A stretch of DNA of 64,000 bases. It comes from Cytobacillus oceanisediminis. Its GTDB lineage: Bacteria > Bacillota > Bacilli > Bacillales > Cytobacillaceae. Below the pieces are notes generated by a model that was not told the origin of the DNA, searched no databases, and was given only the letters and a program-made list of their open reading frames with translations. The stretch covers positions 3,031,501 through 3,095,500 of the forward strand of contig NZ_CP065511.1 of NCBI RefSeq assembly GCF_022811925.1, given 5' to 3'. How positions within the stretch are numbered: position 1 is the first letter of the stretch; each line of letters starts with the position of its first letter. Below are positions 18,268-27,390 of this stretch, piece after piece. Position numbers and translations under genes: made by a program.

Positions 18268-19422
18268 TTATACAAGGACTTCTTCTTTAAATCTTATGTT
18301 TATCCCTAATTCTCCCAATTGTTCCATGAATGGAGCAAAGCGGTCTTTAATAATTAGCTCTTCTACTGAAACAATGCCCTTTTCGGTAATTTTTCCTTCT
18401 GCAATCCAATTAGCCAATAGCATAGCAGGAATAGCAGTGGTTTTGGCCATAGAGGTGATATTGCGTTCATAGTCATAAAAATCAACCATTTCCCAGGTAT
18501 ATTTCGTTTGGACGCCTGACTTCCGTCCGTTAACTTCAACTCGTAAGACCGTGATATCTTCTTTCGTCTTGCCTTGAAGCTTTGGAGCTAATATTTTTTC
18601 AGAGAATGCACGAGGTCTAATTTGCGTTCCATTTATATCAATTGGTTCATCATCAAAAAAGCCAAGCTGACTAAGGAACTTCATCCTTTCCCAATGCCCT
18701 TCATACCTTACCGTTTTTTCATATAGTCTCTTCACTTTATCTTTTAACGTATAGGCGGTACTATGAGCATCTGTAATGACCGCTTCACACATGCCAACCG
18801 GTTCAGGGAATGACATTTTCTCTAATCCAGATAATGCCGGAAGTTCAACCAATTCGCCATTTTCAGCTGCTAATGCAGGTCTTGTATACAGGCCGAGTAC
18901 GCTTTCGAGCCGGAACACCACTTGGTACCATAAGGGCGGCTGGGGAAACCGCGGAATGCCTCCGCATGTCATCACTGCTTCGTCAGCCTCATCAAGCATT
19001 TCGATGCCTTGCGCTGCCAAAAAGTTAGTTATACCCGGCGCAACTCCGCAGCCTGGTACAATAACCACTCCAGCCTCTTTTGCTTTTTGGTCAAGCTTCA
19101 CTTTTTCTTCATACTTGGATCCTACTAAATCTACTAAATGACATTTTTCGCTGATAGCAGCTTCAATAGCTAATGGACTTAAAGAATGCGGCAAACAAGC
19201 CACAGCAATGTCCGCATCCTTTAAAACATTCTGTATATCTTCAATTGTTTCAAGAGAAGCCTGTTTACCATATACCTTTTGGTTATTGGCTATTTCAACA
19301 CACTTTTCCACACTACTTTCATTCACGTCAACGGCAGTAACCGCTGCAATCTCAGGAAACTTTGCCAATTCACATACTACAGTCGTGCCTATCATTCCAG
19401 TCCCTAAAACAACAACCCGCAT
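18268..19422 (-). CDS. saccharopine dehydrogenase family protein, lysine 6-dehydrogenase-like
   Basis: NAD(P)-dependent amino-acid dehydrogenase, 384 aa. Rossmann GTGMIGTTVV at residues 7-16; PGCGVAPGITNFLA near 135 and the segment GGIPRFPQPPLWY followed by KTVRYEGHWERMKFL resemble, from memory, the L-lysine 6-dehydrogenase of Geobacillus, which makes 2-aminoadipate 6-semialdehyde. GAGGAGGG before ATG 19422. It is placed between the binding-protein and permease genes of an amino-acid ABC importer, so it probably acts on the imported substrate. Other members act on saccharopine or carboxynorspermidine. Confidence 0.75.
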   Translation of the reverse strand: MRVVVLGTGMIGTTVVCELAKFPEIAAVTAVDVNESSVEKCVEIANNQKVYGKQASLETIEDIQNVLKDADIAVACLPHSLSPLAIEAAISEKCHLVDLVGSKYEEKVKLDQKAKEAGVVIVPGCGVAPGITNFLAAQGIEMLDEADEAVMTCGGIPRFPQPPLWYQVVFRLESVLGLYTRPALAAENGELVELPALSGLEKMSFPEPVGMCEAVITDAHSTAYTLKDKVKRLYEKTVRYEGHWERMKFLSQLGFFDDEPIDINGTQIRPRAFSEKILAPKLQGKTKEDITVLRVEVNGRKSGVQTKYTWEMVDFYDYERNITSMAKTTAIPAMLLANWIAEGKITEKGIVSVEELIIKDRFAPFMEQLGELGINIRFKEEVLV

Positions 19423-19529
19423 AATTTTCCCTCCTCTTATGAATACTCTTTATGGGCGCTTCAATTAAATATATCCCTTTAAAGTAAAGACAGGATCTGA
19501 GAAATTCCTGCCTTTTAGGGAGAAATTCT

Positions 19530-20333
19530 TTAATTTTCTAGCGGTTCCGTTCCAAACCACTTCTTATAGATTTCTGAATATGTTCCGTCTTCCTTCATAT
19601 CTGCCAATATCTGATTGACTTCCTTAACAAAATCGTCATTATCCTTTTTAATGGCCATTCCGATTTCATCCTTGTTAACAATGTCACTTGAAATCTTGAG
19701 CGGCAGATCATTTTCTTTAATGTTATAACTCATTAATAATTGATCGTTAATGATAAGATCCAGACGTTTATTCATTAGATCAGCAATATAATCATTAACA
19801 GCCTTATATGTCTTTACATTCGCACCGTCCACACTGTTGGCAACTTCTTCAAAAGTAGTTCCCCCGCCGACACCCACATTTTTTCCTTTGATATCTTCTA
19901 ATTTAGTGATTCCATCAGTATCTTCTCTTGTTATCAGGACAGAACCAGTCACAACATAAGGGTCAGTAAAATCGACGCTCTTTTTACGCTCTTCAGTAAC
20001 CGTCATTTGTGCAATCACAATATCAAACTTATCCGATTTCAAACCTCCAATAAGGCTCTCCCATTTAGTAGCAACAAACTCAGTTTCAGCACCTAAGCGC
20101 TCGGCTATTTCATTAGAAATATCAACATCAAAGCCATCATATTTCTGATCATCATTCAAAAAGTTAAAAGGAGGATATGTACCCTCAAAGCCGACTTTCA
20201 GTACTTTAGATTCCTTAACCCGAGCTAACACACTGTCTGATTTGCTTCCACCTGATGTTTTGCTTCCTCCGCAGCCAGCAAGCATTCCAGCAATGATCAG
20301 AACAACCAATGAAATCAAAAAGCCCTTCTTCAT
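19530..20333 (-). CDS. amino-acid ABC transporter substrate-binding lipoprotein
   Basis: Extracellular solute-binding protein family 3. Lipoprotein signal MKKGFLISLVVLIIAGMLAGC with the lipidated cysteine at residue 21, then mature domains with LKVGFEGTYPPFNF, DGFDVDISNEIAERLG and DIVIAQMTVTEERKKSVDFTDPY, the pattern that binds the alpha-amino and carboxyl groups. 267 aa. First gene of the importer operon (binding protein, dehydrogenase, permease, ATPase). Divergent from a GntR regulator, with a candidate operator at 20434-20451. Confidence 0.92.
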   Translation of the reverse strand: MKKGFLISLVVLIIAGMLAGCGGSKTSGGSKSDSVLARVKESKVLKVGFEGTYPPFNFLNDDQKYDGFDVDISNEIAERLGAETEFVATKWESLIGGLKSDKFDIVIAQMTVTEERKKSVDFTDPYVVTGSVLITREDTDGITKLEDIKGKNVGVGGGTTFEEVANSVDGANVKTYKAVNDYIADLMNKRLDLIINDQLLMSYNIKENDLPLKISSDIVNKDEIGMAIKKDNDDFVKEVNQILADMKEDGTYSEIYKKWFGTEPLEN

Positions 20334-20433
20334 TCCGTTTCCCCCTTAATTTCAATATTTCAGAATGCGAACACAGGCGGCAAAATAAATGTAAGTCTAT
20401 TTTTTAAACACTCTAAAATATTGTTGTTCAAAA

Positions 20434-20451
20434 TTGTAGAACAATCTACAA
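20434..20451. promoter_or_regulatory. candidate GntR operator (TTGTAGA-N4-TCTACAA)
   Basis: Perfect 7-bp inverted repeat with a 4-bp centre between the divergent binding-protein gene and the GntR gene. FadR-subfamily GntR proteins bind short palindromes of this kind. A related copy lies at 23878-23895. Confidence 0.6.
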
Positions 20452-20567
20452 GAATAGTGTAAACTTAGGTTATCTAATTGTCAATATTTTTTGAATATTA
20501 TAAATATTATTATATTAATATAAGATTCCTTTTTTCAGAAGATGATTATTCTTATGGAGGTAGATGT

Positions 20568-21242
20568 ATGAAGAAAGTTTCCATGGAAGAAAACGTTTAT
20601 AATCATATTAAAACAGCTATACTTGCAAGGAAATTAGCGCCAGGAAAGCAACTGGTGGAACATAATCTATCAAACTCTCTGGGTGTGAGCCGTACCCCCA
20701 TTAGGAATGCGATCAAAAGATTATCAATGGAGGGTCTAGTAGATATTATCCCAAATAGAGGTGCTTTTGTTACGAATCCGACCAAAGAAGAAATGATACA
20801 AGCTTATGAATTGAGATCTAAATTAGAGTATATTGCAGTATGCCAAGCGATGTATTTCTTAACTGAATCCGATTTTAGAGCCATTAAGGAAAATCTTGAA
20901 AAAGAAAAAGCTGCACTTTATAACCGCAGCCCGGAAGAATATGTAAGGTATAATAAGGAATTTCATATTAGCATCACTCAAAAATGCAACAATAAATTTT
21001 TAAACGAGTTTATTTTGAGGCTTATCACTCAGACGAATATCTATCTTATCCTATTTGATGATTTTTTCTCAAACCCAAAACAAGAACCCTATAGTCCTGA
21101 TGAGCACAGTTTTATACTTTCTCTTATTGAAGATAAGGATACCGAAAAACTAAAAATAGTGTTAGAGAACCATTTTAAACGTGCGATAAACAGCCTGGAA
21201 GCTCATTATTACCGTTATAAAGAGATTGATGAAATTTTTTAG
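20568..21242 (+). CDS. GntR-family transcriptional regulator, FadR/FCD subfamily
   Basis: Winged-helix DNA-binding domain at residues 1-70 (APGKQLVEHNLSNSLGVSRT then PIRNAIKRLSMEGLV and the wing IIPNRGAF), and an all-helical FCD ligand domain after (ELRSKLEYIAVCQA, FHISITQKCNN, HSFILSLIE). 224 aa from ATG 20568, where GGAGG sits 7 nt upstream; the frame extends to 20478 without signals. Probably controls the divergent ABC/dehydrogenase operon and itself. Confidence 0.88.
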   Translation: MKKVSMEENVYNHIKTAILARKLAPGKQLVEHNLSNSLGVSRTPIRNAIKRLSMEGLVDIIPNRGAFVTNPTKEEMIQAYELRSKLEYIAVCQAMYFLTESDFRAIKENLEKEKAALYNRSPEEYVRYNKEFHISITQKCNNKFLNEFILRLITQTNIYLILFDDFFSNPKQEPYSPDEHSFILSLIEDKDTEKLKIVLENHFKRAINSLEAHYYRYKEIDEIF

Positions 21243-21316
21243 ATAATCAAAAAGCATAGTGCCGTTTTTACAGGTAAATTGAGAAAGGACTGTGTTTAGA
21301 AAGGAATGCAAAAAAA

Positions 21317-22516
21317 ATGAAAATCCTTGAAAATATCGCCCAGGACATAGTGGAAAAAACCAGTGAGATATTGGAGTATCCAATCAGCATTACCGATAAT
21401 GAGGGATACATCATTGGTTCAACGGATCAAAGCAGAATCGGTATCTTTCACCGCCCTTCTCTTGACGTAATTAACAAAAATACGACGGTGGTCTGCAGGA
21501 ATGAAATTGAGAGAAAAATTCTTCCTGGTGTGTCTGCTCCTTTAAAGTTTAATAACAAAGTAATTGGTGTACTTGGAATTGTGGGCAATCCCGCTGAGGT
21601 CGAGAAATATGTACAGCTTGTCAAAAATCAAGTTGAAATGATGTGCCAGGACGCTTTCCGAAAAGAAATGGTGGAGCTGGAAGAAAAAATGGCAGAAATG
21701 CTGGTTTATCAGCTTATTCACTATAGAGACTCTGAGCAAGAAGAAAAAGAGCATATTTCCCAGTATGCGAAACTGCTCAATTTCGATCTGACCATCAATC
21801 GTGCTTGTCTTATTATTGATGTCACTAACCCTCCATCAGGTGACCGCAACCTTTTTGGGGATCTTTCGTTTCAATACTTTCAAAAAGAAGTGCTGAGCTT
21901 TTTAAAGTTAATATTTCAGGAAAATGACAATGATATCGTGTCTTTTCTGGACTTCAAACGTTTCATTATTTTTAAATCCATGCCCTTTCCCCAGTCATTT
22001 GCATCTTTCCTGGAAAAATTGGATGAGAGGCTGGAAAAAATCAATTCATTTCTTGACGCTAAATACAGTGTTTCTGCAAAGATAGGTGTAGGAGATGTTC
22101 AAAATGGCCACAAGGGGTGCTCTGAATCTTACCAAAACGCTATGAAAGCATTGGATATCGGACTGGGGTTTCAAGATCACTCTCACATTCATTTGTATAA
22201 TGAGCGGGAAGCCATGCTAAGTCTTTTGCCAAGGGAGCTTTCCCCTGCCTATAAGCAAAAACTCTTAAACCTAATATCTTCTTTAAGAGAACAAGATAAT
22301 TATGAGGTGTTGGCCTCCACCTTTACTGGATTCTGCAAGTACAATATGAACTTGAGTGAAGCATCAAGAAACATGTTTATACACCGGAACACCATCATTT
22401 ACAGACTGGAAAAAATCAGCGAAATCACTTCCCTCAACACCAGCAGCTTTGAACATTGCATGCTTCTCTTTACTGCCATCAAATGCTATGAAGAAATGCG
22501 GGCATCATGCCAGTGA
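21317..22516 (+). CDS. CdaR/PucR-family regulator (sugar-diacid-recognition type), paralogue 1
   Basis: Probable activator of catabolic genes. N-terminal putative diacid-recognition domain (residues 1-130; EYPISITDNEGYIIGSTDQ, LPGVSAPLKFNNKVIGVLGI) and a C-terminal PucR-type helix-turn-helix at about 330-390 (NLSEASRNMFIHRNTIIYRL). 399 aa. It begins 74 nt after the GntR gene on the same strand and ends at a terminator. It is clearly related to the protein at 23923-25197. Confidence 0.85.
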   Translation: MKILENIAQDIVEKTSEILEYPISITDNEGYIIGSTDQSRIGIFHRPSLDVINKNTTVVCRNEIERKILPGVSAPLKFNNKVIGVLGIVGNPAEVEKYVQLVKNQVEMMCQDAFRKEMVELEEKMAEMLVYQLIHYRDSEQEEKEHISQYAKLLNFDLTINRACLIIDVTNPPSGDRNLFGDLSFQYFQKEVLSFLKLIFQENDNDIVSFLDFKRFIIFKSMPFPQSFASFLEKLDERLEKINSFLDAKYSVSAKIGVGDVQNGHKGCSESYQNAMKALDIGLGFQDHSHIHLYNEREAMLSLLPRELSPAYKQKLLNLISSLREQDNYEVLASTFTGFCKYNMNLSEASRNMFIHRNTIIYRLEKISEITSLNTSSFEHCMLLFTAIKCYEEMRASCQ

Positions 22517-22525
22517 TAGATTCCT

Positions 22526-22569
22526 AAAAAACACCTTCAGTAAGAGCCTGGCTCCTACGAAGGTGTTTT
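22526..22569. terminator. bidirectional terminator
   Basis: AAAAAACACCTTC pairs with GAAGGTGTTTT, with an inner GAGCC/GGCTC helix. It lies between two convergent genes. Confidence 0.8.
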
Positions 22570-22570
22570 A

Positions 22571-23737
22571 TTAATAAATCGCATCTTCGATAATAAGGTC
22601 TTTTTCTGCAAAACGTTCCACTCTTAATGGAGATAAGTCCAATGTTTCGAAGTTTCCCGTCCGGATCAGCTCAGACAGACACTTTCCGACTGCAGGAGCC
22701 TGCTGCATGCCATGTCCGCTGAAGCCAAAAGCAACATAGTAGCCTTTCATTGCAGGGTATTCACCAAGAATGGCATTATGGTCTTCCGTGTTAAAATCAT
22801 ACAGTCCTGACCAGCCTCTTTCGATTTTAGCATGCTCGAAATTCTTGATCCGATTTGCCAGCACCGGCCAGATATGTTCCTCAAAAGCAGATCTTCTCCA
22901 CTTAAAGTTGATGCCAGGCTCAATTTCCTCGGCATAGCCGGATATGAATTTTTCCCCTTCATGCCGGAAATAAACACCTGTCGGGTCCATCGTTAATGGG
23001 AGATAGTTTTTAAGCGGCTCCTTAATATCGAATTGAAAAATTTGTCTGGGAAGCGGTACAACAGGAAGCGGCAGTCCAGCTTTATCTCCCAATATGGAAG
23101 CCCAGGCCCCTGCACAATTCACCACCACGGAAGCATGATATTCCCGGCCATCAGCAAGTTTGATGCCCTTCACTTTCCCTGTTTCAGTTATCAGACTTTC
23201 CACTTCATCGTAAATATATTCTGCACCAAGCTTTTTGGCACATCTCACATATCCCAGCATCACAGAATATGGATCTAAATAGCCGCTTTCACTGCAATAC
23301 AATCCGCCGGCGATATCATCTATATTAAGCTCTGGGATAATATTCAAAAGACTTTCCCCTTCAAGAAGCTGAGAAAGTATTCCATTTTCATTTTGAAGCT
23401 TTAAGTGTTTTTCAAAACGGGGCATCATTTGGTCAGTGGCTAAAAATAAGTAGCCCCTTTGCTTAAAATCAATCTCTGCTGCTTCACCGTCAATGGACAT
23501 GTCCTTTGAAAAATCTTTGTAAATCTGAAGGCTGTATTTGCTGAGCTGCATATTGATGACGGTAGTATACAGCTGCCTGAATCCTCCAGCACTCCTTGGT
23601 GTCGAAGCAAATTCATAAAGGCCATCTTTCTCAAATACAACAATCTTACCTGTGAATCCATCGTTTAACAAATTATAAGCAATGCTTGAACCGATGACTC
23701 CCCCGCCAATAATAATAATATCCGCATGGCTAGACAA
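22571..23737 (-). CDS. FAD-dependent oxidoreductase, sarcosine-oxidase/DAO family
   Basis: Oxidises a secondary amine or amino acid; substrate unknown. FAD fold GGGVIGSSIAYNLL at residues 11-24, VVFEKD, then SAGGFRQLYTT, the loop that positions FAD in monomeric sarcosine-oxidase relatives, and C-terminal GFSGHGMQQAPAVG. 388 aa from TTG 23737, preceded by AAGGGAAG; no in-frame ATG fits. The gene lies alone between two CdaR-like regulators, one of which is convergent and one divergent, and probably responds to the second. Confidence 0.82.
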   Translation of the reverse strand: MSSHADIIIIGGGVIGSSIAYNLLNDGFTGKIVVFEKDGLYEFASTPRSAGGFRQLYTTVINMQLSKYSLQIYKDFSKDMSIDGEAAEIDFKQRGYLFLATDQMMPRFEKHLKLQNENGILSQLLEGESLLNIIPELNIDDIAGGLYCSESGYLDPYSVMLGYVRCAKKLGAEYIYDEVESLITETGKVKGIKLADGREYHASVVVNCAGAWASILGDKAGLPLPVVPLPRQIFQFDIKEPLKNYLPLTMDPTGVYFRHEGEKFISGYAEEIEPGINFKWRRSAFEEHIWPVLANRIKNFEHAKIERGWSGLYDFNTEDHNAILGEYPAMKGYYVAFGFSGHGMQQAPAVGKCLSELIRTGNFETLDLSPLRVERFAEKDLIIEDAIY

Positions 23738-23877
23738 TTCGCTTCCCTTCCCTTCTTTCTAGCATTATATAGTTATAATGTTACTAATTAGAAGTCTGGG
23801 ATGCTATGTGCAAATTTCACAGAAAAAGAATATTTAGAAAATTTTTAATTGTGTATTTTAACAAGGATTTTATCTTA

Positions 23878-23895
23878 TTGTAGAAGAATCTATTA
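23878..23895. promoter_or_regulatory. second TTGTAGA-N4-TCTA site
   Basis: TTGTAGA-AGAA-TCTATTA: 7/7 in the left half and 5/7 in the right half compared with the palindrome at 20434. It is 27 nt before the start of CdaR-like paralogue 2, so the GntR protein may control that gene. Confidence 0.4.
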
Positions 23896-23922
23896 ATAAT
23901 TAGCAGATAAAGGGTGATACAT

Positions 23923-25197
23923 TTGAGTTTTTTAAAAGAAATCTCACAGTTAATTGTAGAAAACACCTCCCATATAATAGAATATCCAATCAGTATCAGC
24001 GACAATAAAGGCATCATTATTGGTTCTAGTGATATCAGCCGATTAGGAAGTTTTCATCAGGCTTCTCTTGAGATAGTGGAGCGAAAAACAACCATTGCTT
24101 ATGAGATAGACGAAGTAAAAAAACTCAATAACGTATTGCCGGGTGTAGCAGCGCCAATCATGATCAATCATGAACCTATTGGAGTTCTGGGGATTGTAGG
24201 AGAGCCTGCTGAGGTGCGCAAATATGCACAGCTGGTAAAAAGCCATGTGGAATTAATGTGCCATGAGTACCTAAAAAAAGAAATGAGTGCGATTGAGTCA
24301 AAAACCTTGGATAATTTGATTCGTTATCTTTTAAACTCTCAAAAACCTGAGGATTTGGAGTACAGCATAAGATATGCCAAAATGCTGGGGTTTGATTTGG
24401 AGCCTGACCATAGCCGCATCTGCTTATTAATCGAGTTCGAAATAGACTCCAGCCATTTCGCCAAAGACGGACAGACCTGCGATAAGTATTCCTGGCATTT
24501 TCTGCAAAATAATTTTTCCGAAATACTAAGTTACTATTTAATGGATAGTAAAGAAGATATCCTTTCGCCTCTGACACTTGATCAATTTCTGCTCATTAAA
24601 GTTATGAATAAAGATGAACCTCATGACCTTTTTATCAAAAGATTAGAACATAAGATTCAAAGATTACTCCGTTATTTAGAGAAAGAAAATAATTGTACAG
24701 CGAACATTTCCATCGGCAGCGCCAACAAAGGAGCGCTTGGAATAAAAGTTTCCTATCAAGCAGCTTTACAGGCATTAACTGCTGGAAAACAATCAAACCG
24801 CTCTCCAAGAATTTTCTACTATAATGATTGGAACATCATATTTGAACTGTTGGGAAATGGCTTAAATCAATATGTAAATGAGAGATTAAAGGAAAAATTG
24901 GAAGCTTTCATTAATCATGTAAATTTTCCCACCCTCGCCCAAACCTTCATGGCTTATTGCAAATGCAACATGAATATGAGCGAAACGGCACGAATGCTGT
25001 TTCTCCATCGAAACTCACTTGTATACCGTATGGAAAAAATTAATGAACTTACCTGTCTGGATATTTCAAGGTTTGATCACTGTATGCTGTTATTTTTCGC
25101 GATTAAAAACTCAGGCATATCTGCAGCAGGGCTGCAGGAAACAAAGAATCCCCTGGCACCGGGTCATGCTGAAGATGCGGCCCTCTCCTCCAAATAG
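23923..25197 (+). CDS. CdaR/PucR-family regulator, paralogue 2
   Basis: Same architecture as paralogue 1: N-terminal EYPISISDNKGIIIGSSD and LPGVAAPIMINHEPIGVLGI, C-terminal helix-turn-helix NMSETARMLFLHRNSLVYRM. 424 aa with a short extra C-terminal tail. The start is a TTG at 23923 with AAAGGG 8 nt upstream; this matches the N-terminus of the paralogue, whereas the GTG at 23914 overlaps the ribosome site. It may govern the divergent flavoprotein gene or the catabolic operon downstream. Confidence 0.82.
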   Translation: MSFLKEISQLIVENTSHIIEYPISISDNKGIIIGSSDISRLGSFHQASLEIVERKTTIAYEIDEVKKLNNVLPGVAAPIMINHEPIGVLGIVGEPAEVRKYAQLVKSHVELMCHEYLKKEMSAIESKTLDNLIRYLLNSQKPEDLEYSIRYAKMLGFDLEPDHSRICLLIEFEIDSSHFAKDGQTCDKYSWHFLQNNFSEILSYYLMDSKEDILSPLTLDQFLLIKVMNKDEPHDLFIKRLEHKIQRLLRYLEKENNCTANISIGSANKGALGIKVSYQAALQALTAGKQSNRSPRIFYYNDWNIIFELLGNGLNQYVNERLKEKLEAFINHVNFPTLAQTFMAYCKCNMNMSETARMLFLHRNSLVYRMEKINELTCLDISRFDHCMLLFFAIKNSGISAAGLQETKNPLAPGHAEDAALSSK

Positions 25198-25212
25198 ATT
25201 CACTATAAAATC

Positions 25213-25246
25213 AAAAAAGCAGCAAATAATATTTGCCGCTTTTTTT
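25213..25246. terminator. bidirectional terminator
   Basis: AAAAAAGC-GCAAATA hairpin TATTTGC-GCTTTTTTT between the convergent regulator and the tartrate-dehydrogenase-like gene. Confidence 0.75.
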
Positions 25247-25284
25247 CATTCTTTGTCATTAACTTTAAAACACCTTGTGCATGC

Positions 25285-26364
25285 CTAAGCTAGACGCTCT
25301 TTCAATTTCTTGCAGATGTAATCGCCAACTTGCTCTGTCGTCGCTGTACCTCCCAGGTCCGGAGTCAGCACTTCCTTTTCTTGTAAAACATCTTCCATGG
25401 CATCAACTATGGCTGTTGCTGATTCTTTCTGGCCCAAGTGATTAAGCATCATACTTGTACACCAGATAGATGCAAGCGGATTCGCTATTCCTTTACCGGC
25501 TATATCCGGTGCCGAACCATGAACAGGTTCAAACATCGATGGATATTTCTTTTCAGGATTGATATTGGCAGAAGGGGCAATGCCCAAGCCTCCCACAATG
25601 GCTGCCCCCAGGTCTGTTAAAATATCACCAAATAAATTGGACGCAACAACAACATCCATGGTCTCTGGCTTACTGACAAAAAAAGCTGCAAGCGCATCAA
25701 TATGGACAGTATTGCTTTTAACTTGCGGATACTCCTGATTAATCCGTTCCACATATTCGTCCCAAAATGGCATCGTGTGGTTTATGCCGTTTGACTTTGT
25801 AGCTGCTGTTACATGCTTCTTTTTGCCTTGCTTATCAGCAAGATCAAACGCATATCTCAGAACCCTTTCTACTCCCTTGCGCGTAAACACACTGGTTTGC
25901 ATCGCCATATCAAGATCTGTTCCTTCGTACATTCTGCCTCCGATACTGGAGTATTCTCCTTCATTATTTTCTCTAATGACAATGAAGTCGAGCTGTTCAG
26001 ATGTTTTTCCCGCTAACGGAGAGTCAAGGCCCTTTAAGAGCTTCACCGGACGCAGGTTGATATATTGTTCAAATTGACGCCTGATTGGCAGCAATAAGCC
26101 CCAAAGCGATACATGGTCGGGCACTCCCGGGTAACCGACTGCCCCCAGGAAAATAGAATCAAAGTCTTTCAATTCTTCCAGGCCATCTTCCGGCATCATT
26201 TTGCCATGCTTCGCGTAATATTCACAGCTCCAATCAAACTCTTTATAAGTTAAAGAGAATCCTCCATGCAGATTGCATATCGCATCTAACACTTTCTTCC
26301 CTTCCCGTACAACATCCACTCCGATGCCATCACCAGGAATCAGGGCGATTGAATAATGATCCAT
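25285..26364 (-). CDS. tartrate dehydrogenase / D-malate dehydrogenase family protein
   Basis: NAD-dependent beta-decarboxylating dehydrogenase of the isocitrate/isopropylmalate superfamily, 359 aa. PGDGIGVDVV at residues 10-19, substrate region LRPVKLL, IRENNEGEYSSIGGR, catalytic tyrosine/lysine region KSNGINHTMPFW and metal site NLFGDILTDLGA; MFEPVHGSAPDIAGKG binds NAD. The NEGEYSSIGGR stretch favours the TtuC/DmlA group (tartrate, malate) over LeuB. AGGAG before ATG 26364. Last gene of an eight-gene set, 10 nt after the hydroxyacid dehydrogenase. Confidence 0.85.
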   Translation of the reverse strand: MDHYSIALIPGDGIGVDVVREGKKVLDAICNLHGGFSLTYKEFDWSCEYYAKHGKMMPEDGLEELKDFDSIFLGAVGYPGVPDHVSLWGLLLPIRRQFEQYINLRPVKLLKGLDSPLAGKTSEQLDFIVIRENNEGEYSSIGGRMYEGTDLDMAMQTSVFTRKGVERVLRYAFDLADKQGKKKHVTAATKSNGINHTMPFWDEYVERINQEYPQVKSNTVHIDALAAFFVSKPETMDVVVASNLFGDILTDLGAAIVGGLGIAPSANINPEKKYPSMFEPVHGSAPDIAGKGIANPLASIWCTSMMLNHLGQKESATAIVDAMEDVLQEKEVLTPDLGGTATTEQVGDYICKKLKERLA

Positions 26365-26374
26365 GCTTGAGCTC

Positions 26375-27370
26375 CTATTCTAAAATTTTTGAAATTAAAA
26401 CTTCAGGATTCGCAATATATTCAGGTCTCTTTCCATTAAGTACATTAATTACATTTTTGGCAACGGTAGCAGATGTAATGAAATTGCACTCAGCCGTTGT
26501 ACCACCTACATGCGGTGTAAGCACCACATTAGGCAATGAAAGCAGCGGAAGATCTTTGGACGGAGGCTCCGGATCAAATACATCCAATCCAGCGCCGGCG
26601 ATTCTTCCATCTCTTAATGATTCATATAGATCATGCTGATTTATAACCGCACCCCGGGCTGTATTGATTAAATAAGCGGAGGGCTTCATGATCGAGAACA
26701 GCTTATGATCAATTGAATGCCTTGTTGATTCATTTAAGGGAATATGCAGAGATACAAAATCTGATTCCTCGAACACTTCTTTCATATTTGTATGGATTCG
26801 AATGCCCAGTTTCTCTGCCAGCCCATGCTTATCAGGATTATATTCCCTCACCCAGGCAGTTACATCCATTTCAAAGCCAAGCTTCAAACGCTTAGCGACT
26901 TCCTGCGCAATATTGCCAAAGCCAATCAGACCTGCTTTTTTCCCTTTCAGTTCCAGAGGAATGAGATAATTTCGTGAATTGTAATCTCCTTGCCTCATCT
27001 TCTCATGAAGCGGGATAACCGACTTAGCCAGTGCCATAACAAGCATGACTGCATGTTCAGCAGTTGAAACTTTATTGACAGACGGTGCATGAAGGACAGG
27101 GATCCCCTTCTGCGATGCGTAATCCACATCAATATTATCAAGCCCTACTCCTGCACCAGAAATGACTTTTAAATTAGGATTTGCATCAATGACTTCTTTA
27201 GTAATTCGAGCAGGGGCTCTCAAAACAATGCCGTCCACTCCCTTCACCATCTCACATAAATGGTCCAGACTGTAATTGTCTGTTTGAATCACATCTGCAC
27301 CTTCACGCAGAATCTTTTCTCCTTCTGAATGATACATCGGAAGTATTTGCAAAACTCTCGGTCTGCCCAT
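26375..27370 (-). CDS. D-2-hydroxyacid dehydrogenase (phosphoglycerate-dehydrogenase-like)
   Basis: NAD(P)-dependent reduction of a 2-keto acid or the reverse. 331 aa; NAD-binding GLIGFGNIAQEVAKRL near residue 143, catalytic arginine in NTARGAVI, glutamate in DPEPPS and histidine in TPHVGGTT. No C-terminal ACT domain, so a catabolic or hydroxypyruvate-reductase-like enzyme rather than serine-synthesis SerA. GGAGGG precedes ATG 27370. Confidence 0.85.
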   Translation of the reverse strand: MGRPRVLQILPMYHSEGEKILREGADVIQTDNYSLDHLCEMVKGVDGIVLRAPARITKEVIDANPNLKVISGAGVGLDNIDVDYASQKGIPVLHAPSVNKVSTAEHAVMLVMALAKSVIPLHEKMRQGDYNSRNYLIPLELKGKKAGLIGFGNIAQEVAKRLKLGFEMDVTAWVREYNPDKHGLAEKLGIRIHTNMKEVFEESDFVSLHIPLNESTRHSIDHKLFSIMKPSAYLINTARGAVINQHDLYESLRDGRIAGAGLDVFDPEPPSKDLPLLSLPNVVLTPHVGGTTAECNFITSATVAKNVINVLNGKRPEYIANPEVLISKILE

Positions 27371-27390
27371 GTAATTGTCCCTCCAGCAAT

